From Desulfobacterales bacterium (GTDB lineage: Bacteria; Desulfobacterota; Desulfobacteria; Desulfobacterales; C00003106), in NCBI GenBank assembly GCA_030613165.1, contig JAUWMN010000023.1, positions 1-11,292 of the forward strand: a DNA stretch of 11,292 nucleotides, given 5' to 3'. The notes under the pieces were generated by a model. It made no database searches. It was not told the origin of the DNA and saw only the letters and a list, made by a program, of their open reading frames with translations. Position 1 is the stretch's first letter. Each line of letters begins with the position of its first letter. Below, piece after piece: positions 6,348 through 11,292 of this stretch. A program made the translations under genes and the position numbers.

Positions 6348-9050
6348 ATGGAACAAAACGACAAAAAAACTCAAGCGCCTGACTCAAAGAATACACCCGA
6401 TAAAAAGCCCTCAGAGAAGAGAACCCCATTTCGAATCGGTGAACTATTAGTTAAAGAAGGCCTTGTAAAGAAGGAGACAATTCAGAAGGCGCTTGCCATT
6501 CAACGGCAGGAAGGAGCGATACGCAAACTCCCCCTGGGCCAGATTTTTGTAAAAAACAAAGCATTATCAGAATCCAACCTGGAGGGCCTCCTCAACCATC
6601 CCGACCTCAAAAGGAATATAGGAACATTAGCGATTGACAGCGGTTTAATTACAAAAGACCAATTGGAAGTTTGCTTAAAAAACAAAAAACCGGCTCAACT
6701 TATCGGGGAGGTACTTATTAGGGAGGGGCTGCTTGACCCTGAAGACGTGGGAAAGCTGCTCAAGGAGCAGATTAATGCTCCAAAGCTCGGGGAGCTGGCA
6801 GTCAAGCTAAAATTAATCAGCCCGAAGGACCTTGAGGTCGCTCTGAGAATTCAAAAATCCCACCGCATATTAGGTGAAATTCTATGCGACTTAAACCTCG
6901 TCAATCCAGTTGATCTGAACTACGTGCTTAACAAGTATAATAAGCAGTTGGAGCTCGGCGAGATTCTTTTAACGCTCGGTTATATAAACAAACAACAACT
7001 CAATATCGCCCGACAGGAGCAGTCGTACAGCACAGACTCTCTGGGTCAGGTACTGGTAAAGAAAAAGCTTATCACTACGGAACAGCTCCAAGGCGCTTTG
7101 TCTAAACTGTACAATGTCCCCTTTAAGGAGCTGACCGACTTCGGATACGGCGACTCAGCTAAAAAAACCCTGTCCGGTATTGTCAGTCAAAAGTATGCTG
7201 AAAAAAATCTGGTTCTGCCGATTTCATTGCAGGGCAGCAGACTGACCCTGGCCCTATTTAAGCCAACGCTTCTGAATATCGTATACGAACTGAAAAATAT
7301 GTACGGGCACTTGAGTGTATCGTGCATACTCATAACACAAGAAAAATTTGAAGAACTTTTTGAGATACTCTACAGCAAGCGTCTTGGTCGCGGCAGGTCA
7401 CCAGCTCAGCAGGCAAAAGCAGAGGACGAGGACGATATCGACTTCATGGAGCTTAGTCTTGATGAAGAGATGGAAGGAAATGATTCAGAGACAGCCGTTT
7501 ATGGAGTTCAGGATATTGAAGCTGAAGAGCTGGTAAACTTTATCGTCAAATACGGCATTATAAATAATGCAAGCGACATTCACATTGAGCAGGATCGGAA
7601 GGGAGTGAAACTTCGTTATCGAATGGACGGTGTCCTGCGAGAATCGAACATAGGGTGGTTGAAGGAAAAAATTCAAGAAAAGGTCGGCGCTGTGATTTCC
7701 CGCATTAAGGTCATGTCAAACCTTGATATCGCGGAAAAACGCCTTCCTCAAGACGGTGTTTTTCGTATCAGCTATTATGATAAAGGAGAAGACAAAAAAT
7801 TCGATCTTGATTTCCGGGTCGCTACCTGCCGCGGCATTACAGGAGAAAATGTAACAGTTCGAATCCTTGATTCCCGCAAGGCCAATGTCGGCCTTGCAAA
7901 ATTGAACCATTCCCCTCACGTGCTGGACCCGTTTCAAACTATGCTTAAGAGCTCCGCGGGAATGATCCTGGTGTCCGGCCCAACAGGAAGCGGAAAGTCG
8001 TCAACACTGTATGGCGCCCTGCAATACGTGTACGATCCAGGCATAAAAATTATAACCGCGGAAGACCCCATTGAATATAGCTTCCCCGGTATCATGCAAA
8101 CCCAGATAAACCCCAAGATCGGCCTCACCTTTTCAAGACTCTTGCGCTCCTTCCTCAGGCTTGACCCTGATGTGATACTCGTGGGCGAGATCCGTGATGA
8201 GGAAACAGCAAAGATCGGCTTTGACGCCGCCCAAACCGGACACCTTCTGCTAAGCACCATACATACCAATGATGCTATAAGCGCTGTTCCACGGCTTCTT
8301 GACCTTGAGGTAGAATACGGTCAAATATCATCCTGCCTCATGTGTGTTCTTGCCCAAAGACTGGTACGGAGAATTTGTCCCTCCTGCATTAAGGAATATG
8401 TCCCTGGGGAAGATGAGTGGGGCATGGTTTTTAAGAGATATCCCGCCCATCTCACTTTTTATAAAGGACAGGGTTGTGATGCATGCAACTTTACAGGATA
8501 TAAAGGACGCACTCTTCTTTCGGAGATCTTTGTCGTAAACAATGAAATTTCCCAAGCCCTGAATAGAGGGCTTGACACGGACGGCATCACAAAGTTGGCG
8601 ATAGAAAGCGGTATGAAGACCATGCTCGAGGACGGTCTATTAAAAATGGATGAGACAACGCTATCAGAAATTATCAGGGTGATCCCCCACGAGATGGTAA
8701 AAGAGTTCCGCTCAAGGGAGCAGGCGCAGGACGTGGCCGACTTTCTCGTTGAGAGCCTGTTGGAGGGTGGCGGAGGACCTCCTAAGAAAGACGATGACGT
8801 ATCACCTAAAAGCTTTCAGGTATCCAACCCTGAGACAGAACGAGTAACGCTGGACCTAATACAACAAAAATATGAAAGTCTCAGGGCCGACTCCGGCCAG
8901 ACCGATAGCACAGTAGACAGTTCTCTGTTTAAAGAATTCATCGCTGAGAATTTTTATAATATCTGTTCCCAATATAAATGTAAGACGGTAACTTTTAACA
9001 TTGAAAACAACGCAGGGACTGTAGAGATTTTAGCTGTTCCCGACTCTTAG
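6348..9050 (+). CDS. GspE/PilB-family secretion or pilus-assembly ATPase with eight N-terminal MshEN-type repeats
   Basis: A 900-residue hexameric motor ATPase of type II secretion or type IV pili, acting at the inner face of the membrane. After a short charged lead (1-28) come eight copies of a 24-residue MshEN-like motif starting at residues 29, 62, 90, 118, 146, 174, 202 and 231. A conventional N2-like segment follows (about 255-345), then an acidic linker (357-380). The ATPase core has Walker A GPTGSGKSS (544-552), Asp box ITAEDPIEYSFPG (569-581), Walker B region DPDVILVGEIRDEE (606-619) and His box TGHLLLSTIHTNDA (630-643). A zinc tetracysteine is formed by C677/C680 and C710/C713. Residues 785-900 form an unusual tail with a GGGGPP linker and no family I recognise. 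Usual family members have 500-600 residues and one MshEN domain. AGAGGG lies 14 bases before the ATG, a somewhat long gap. PilB or GspE cannot be decided: no pilin or secretin genes are in the window. Confidence 0.94.
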   Translation: MEQNDKKTQAPDSKNTPDKKPSEKRTPFRIGELLVKEGLVKKETIQKALAIQRQEGAIRKLPLGQIFVKNKALSESNLEGLLNHPDLKRNIGTLAIDSGLITKDQLEVCLKNKKPAQLIGEVLIREGLLDPEDVGKLLKEQINAPKLGELAVKLKLISPKDLEVALRIQKSHRILGEILCDLNLVNPVDLNYVLNKYNKQLELGEILLTLGYINKQQLNIARQEQSYSTDSLGQVLVKKKLITTEQLQGALSKLYNVPFKELTDFGYGDSAKKTLSGIVSQKYAEKNLVLPISLQGSRLTLALFKPTLLNIVYELKNMYGHLSVSCILITQEKFEELFEILYSKRLGRGRSPAQQAKAEDEDDIDFMELSLDEEMEGNDSETAVYGVQDIEAEELVNFIVKYGIINNASDIHIEQDRKGVKLRYRMDGVLRESNIGWLKEKIQEKVGAVISRIKVMSNLDIAEKRLPQDGVFRISYYDKGEDKKFDLDFRVATCRGITGENVTVRILDSRKANVGLAKLNHSPHVLDPFQTMLKSSAGMILVSGPTGSGKSSTLYGALQYVYDPGIKIITAEDPIEYSFPGIMQTQINPKIGLTFSRLLRSFLRLDPDVILVGEIRDEETAKIGFDAAQTGHLLLSTIHTNDAISAVPRLLDLEVEYGQISSCLMCVLAQRLVRRICPSCIKEYVPGEDEWGMVFKRYPAHLTFYKGQGCDACNFTGYKGRTLLSEIFVVNNEISQALNRGLDTDGITKLAIESGMKTMLEDGLLKMDETTLSEIIRVIPHEMVKEFRSREQAQDVADFLVESLLEGGGGPPKKDDDVSPKSFQVSNPETERVTLDLIQQKYESLRADSGQTDSTVDSSLFKEFIAENFYNICSQYKCKTVTFNIENNAGTVEILAVPDS

Positions 9051-9053
9051 TTA

Positions 9054-9085
9054 GTTGAATGGTCGAGTTGTTGAGTAGTCGAGTA
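9054..9085. repeat. Octamer tandem repeat, copy B (upstream of the FlhG-like gene)
   Basis: Four units of 8 bases (gttgaatg, gtcgagtt, gttgagta, gtcgagta), starting right after the ATPase gene's stop and ending about 40 bases before the next start codon. It is the same repeat type as the array at 3843-3867. It fills much of the 76-bp gap, and no terminator is visible there. Confidence 0.72.
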
Positions 9086-9126
9086 GTAAAATTATTTAAC
9101 CACTCAATGCTGATATCAGGAAACGT

Positions 9127-10347
9127 ATGACTAGAACAATTACTATCACGAGTGGAAAGGGCGGCGTTGGGAAAACAAACATCAGCGTCAACCTGGCTTT
9201 ACACCTGGCGACATTAGGTCACCGGACATGCCTGTTTGACGCAGACCTGGGATTAGCCAACATCAACATCCTCCTGGGGCTGAATCCCGAGTACGACCTG
9301 GAAGATGTAATTCTCAATCGCCGCACCCTCCAAGATATTATTATACGAGATTACAAAGGGATCGATATCATTCCCGGTAGTTCAGGCACAGAAAAGATGG
9401 CCAACCTTGAAGATGACCAAATGGACCATCTGATCCGGTCTTTTTCTGAACTCGATGGATATGACTTTTTGCTTTTTGATACTTCAGCAGGCATTTCAAA
9501 AAACGTTATCGCCTTTTGCCTGGCTTCTTCAGAAGTAGTACTGATCATAACCCCTGAACCTACCTCGCTGACCGATGCTTACGCCCTATTAAAGGTACTC
9601 TCCCTGAACGGGTTCAAAGGGACGGCAAAGATTGTGGTGAATCAGTGCAAAAGCGTCCCGATTGCCAAGTTTGTCTATAATAAGTTTAAAGAGACAGTGC
9701 AAAAATATCTTCCCCTAAACGTCATGCCGCTCGGCATTGTTGTGTATGATAAAAAAGTGGTGGAGGCTGTCACAACACAACAGGCGCTGGTATTGCTCTA
9801 TCCTGAATCGAATGCTTCCAAGTGCATTAAAAATATTACGAAACATCTCTTGGAAAACAAACCGAAGGATTTGGAATCTTCCGGCATGGCATCATTCTGG
9901 ACAAGGTGTCTCCAGCTGATAAAAAGCCCATTGAACTTAACCGGATCCAAAAAAGAAGAACCAGACACAGCGCTTGAATCCTCCAAGCAAGACATGCAAG
10001 CAGGACCATCTCAAGCTCCTCCAGAGGAGTCTGTGCCGCCTCCACAGGCCCCTGAAAAAGAAGAACCGACCGCTGTAACATCCGATTCTGTCGGGCATAG
10101 CAGTATGTCAAATATGGAACAGGGTGATTATCTTTTGATGAGCAAGGTTATTGACAGTATTGAATCCGTTTCTCAAGAGCTTCAGCTTATGAGAAAAGCT
10201 ATTGAGAACGTCGGTGATAATGGACTTGGTATGAACAAATTAGCTGATAATAGACAAAGCACACTACATCCTAATGCAATAATCTTAGACTTTGACGCTT
10301 ATCAGAAACAATATGGCATAAATATAAACGCAAAAAACGATGAATAA
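9127..10347 (+). CDS. FlhG/MinD-type P-loop ATPase with long C-terminal extension
   Basis: A ParA/MinD-superfamily ATPase of 406 residues. The deviant Walker A is SGKGGVGKTN (9-18) with signature lysine K11 and catalytic K16. The switch I region is DADLGLANIN (38-47), and Walker B/switch II is LLFDTSAGIS (115-124), close to the DTGAGIS typical of FlhG. The ATPase domain ends near 245. FlhG proteins set the number and place of polar flagella, and relatives position pili and chemosensory arrays. Next to a PilB/GspE-type motor and with no flagellar gene nearby, a role in placing that machine is a reasonable inference. Residues 275-330 are proline/glutamate-rich and probably disordered. Residues 332-362 look helical, and the end (NAIILDFDAYQKQYGIN, 383-399) resembles a short docking segment. 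It has no clear amphipathic membrane helix at the C-terminus, unlike MinD. AGGA lies about 5 bases before the ATG. The stop overlaps the next gene. Confidence 0.9.
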   Translation: MTRTITITSGKGGVGKTNISVNLALHLATLGHRTCLFDADLGLANINILLGLNPEYDLEDVILNRRTLQDIIIRDYKGIDIIPGSSGTEKMANLEDDQMDHLIRSFSELDGYDFLLFDTSAGISKNVIAFCLASSEVVLIITPEPTSLTDAYALLKVLSLNGFKGTAKIVVNQCKSVPIAKFVYNKFKETVQKYLPLNVMPLGIVVYDKKVVEAVTTQQALVLLYPESNASKCIKNITKHLLENKPKDLESSGMASFWTRCLQLIKSPLNLTGSKKEEPDTALESSKQDMQAGPSQAPPEESVPPPQAPEKEEPTAVTSDSVGHSSMSNMEQGDYLLMSKVIDSIESVSQELQLMRKAIENVGDNGLGMNKLADNRQSTLHPNAIILDFDAYQKQYGININAKNDE

Positions 10348-11233
10348 GAGCAAGACTAATACGGACAAGTTAATAAGAACAATCGAACAGATCCCGACTA
10401 TTCCGATTATTGCCAACAAAATCATGGGAGCCATCGGGAATGAAGATACCTCTTTTAAAAGCCTTGTAGGACTTATCGAAAAAGACCAGGCATTAGCCAT
10501 TAAACTATTAAAAGTCGCGAATTCGGCTTTTTACGGACTCTTGAGTAAGGTAAGCTCTCTTGAACACGCGTTAGTTGTATTGGGCACTAAAGAAGTAAAA
10601 TCGATTGTACTCGGTTTTTCCGTCCACAATTTCTTTTCCCACAATGGCAACGATACCTTTGACCGCACACAATTCTGGAAACATTCTATTATATGCAGCC
10701 AGGTTGCCAAGCTATTGGGGAGACGTTTCCGTGTTCGAAATGACGAAACCCTCTTTCTTGCGGGCCTTATCCACGATGTGGGCAAGGTTGTTATTGATCA
10801 ATACTTTCACGAAGAATTCTTGGAAATTATCGACCTTGTCAGCACCGGCGATATCCCCTTTAGCAAAGCCGAAAAAAAGATCCTCGGGACAACCCACTAT
10901 CAGATCGCGGCAAAACTCCTTAGACAGTGGCAATTCCCCAAGAAGGTTACCATGGAAGTCTTGTATCACCATGCGCCATGGTATGACAAAAACTATGAAA
11001 TGAGCTCTATCATTATATATCTTGCGAATATTTTGACAAAATTAGCTGGGTACCCATGCCATCCAAACGAAAACCAGATCGACCTTCATAAATTTACGAA
11101 TTCAAAAGAGTTCGATTTCATCATCAAAAGTGGTTTTGACATCGATTACGAAACAATGAAAAATCTGACAAATCACATCCAGGAGTTTATATTCCAGGAA
11201 GCCGACAACATCATGCGCGTCTTCGAAGAATAA
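10340..11233 (+). CDS. HDOD-domain signalling protein
   Basis: A 297-residue cytoplasmic protein made almost wholly of an HDOD domain. The N-terminal helical part has IPTIPIIANKIM (18-29), IEKDQALAIKLLKVANSAFYG (46-66) and ALVVLGTKEVKSIVLG (77-92). The HD-like part keeps H115 (FWKHS), H145-D146 (AGLIHDVGK), H186 (THYQIA) and H210-H211; the last aspartate of true HD phosphohydrolases appears to be N230. HDOD proteins generally lack proven enzymatic activity and act as regulators in motility, secretion and c-di-GMP pathways. The start ATG overlaps the stop of the FlhG-like gene by 8 bases, so the two are almost certainly co-translated. The likely job is control of the ATPase/FlhG pair, by inference from position only. 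No separate output domain is visible. Confidence 0.92.
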   Translation: MNKSKTNTDKLIRTIEQIPTIPIIANKIMGAIGNEDTSFKSLVGLIEKDQALAIKLLKVANSAFYGLLSKVSSLEHALVVLGTKEVKSIVLGFSVHNFFSHNGNDTFDRTQFWKHSIICSQVAKLLGRRFRVRNDETLFLAGLIHDVGKVVIDQYFHEEFLEIIDLVSTGDIPFSKAEKKILGTTHYQIAAKLLRQWQFPKKVTMEVLYHHAPWYDKNYEMSSIIIYLANILTKLAGYPCHPNENQIDLHKFTNSKEFDFIIKSGFDIDYETMKNLTNHIQEFIFQEADNIMRVFEE

Positions 11234-11279
11234 TCCGACCGATCTGTCCCTCCCATACAAAGTCGCCAGGCACCCTATG

Positions 11280-11292
11280 TCGTCATTCCCGC
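11280..11292. repeat. Probable start of an intergenic hairpin repeat cut by the window edge
   Basis: The last bases TCGTCATTCCCGC match the opening of a widespread proteobacterial intergenic repeat that continues as an inverted GCGGGAAT arm. Only the left arm is visible. It lies 46 bases after the HDOD stop, so it could act as a transcript end or stability element. Confidence 0.4.

Overview
The window looks like chromosomal DNA of an anaerobic, sulfate-reducer or syntroph-like deltaproteobacterium (Desulfobacterota). This placement is inferred from three things: the two-component proteins, intergenic repeats carrying a GACTTTTTACG core, and a probable small selenoprotein. No ribosomal or other phylogenetic marker is present, so it rests on gene style alone.

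Layout. (1) Positions 1-3420, minus strand: a two-gene signalling operon. The first gene, starting at 3420, encodes a membrane-bound Cache-PAS-HisKA_2 sensor histidine kinase. Seventeen bases further on is a receiver-PAS-histidine kinase hybrid that runs off the left edge. (2) Positions 3421-3915: a divergent intergenic region. It holds a 219-bp MITE-like element with 25-bp terminal inverted repeats, a degenerate third copy of its arm, a candidate sigma-70 promoter and an 8-bp-period tandem repeat. (3) Positions 3916-6177, plus strand: purN (with an internal insertion), pcm, a YqaA/DedA-type membrane protein gene, and a tiny gene overlapping the end of the yqaA-like gene. This tiny gene was easy to miss. 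Its frame reaches TGA at 6151, reads on to LACIGLR and then stops at TGA. The first TGA is followed at once by an 8-bp-stem hairpin whose loop contains GG, as expected of a bacterial SECIS. The product would be a 53-residue single-helix membrane selenoprotein ending in a U-x-x-C redox motif. (4) Positions 6266-11233, plus strand: a good sigma-54 promoter match, then a 900-residue GspE/PilB-type ATPase, a FlhG/MinD-type ATPase and an HDOD protein, the last two overlapping by 8 bp.

How the parts may work together. The last three genes look like a polar or surface-appendage control module: a secretion/pilus motor ATPase, a ParA/MinD-type positioning ATPase, and an HDOD signalling protein. The motor ATPase starts with eight tandem copies of a motif of the kind that binds cyclic di-GMP in MshE, repeating almost exactly every 28 residues. 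That suggests amplified nucleotide sensing. The middle operon combines nucleotide synthesis, protein repair (isoaspartyl methyltransferase), a DedA-like membrane protein and the candidate redox selenoprotein. Short tandem repeats (7-bp and 8-bp periods) sit just upstream of pcm, purN and the FlhG-like gene, and another repeat family appears to begin at the right edge.
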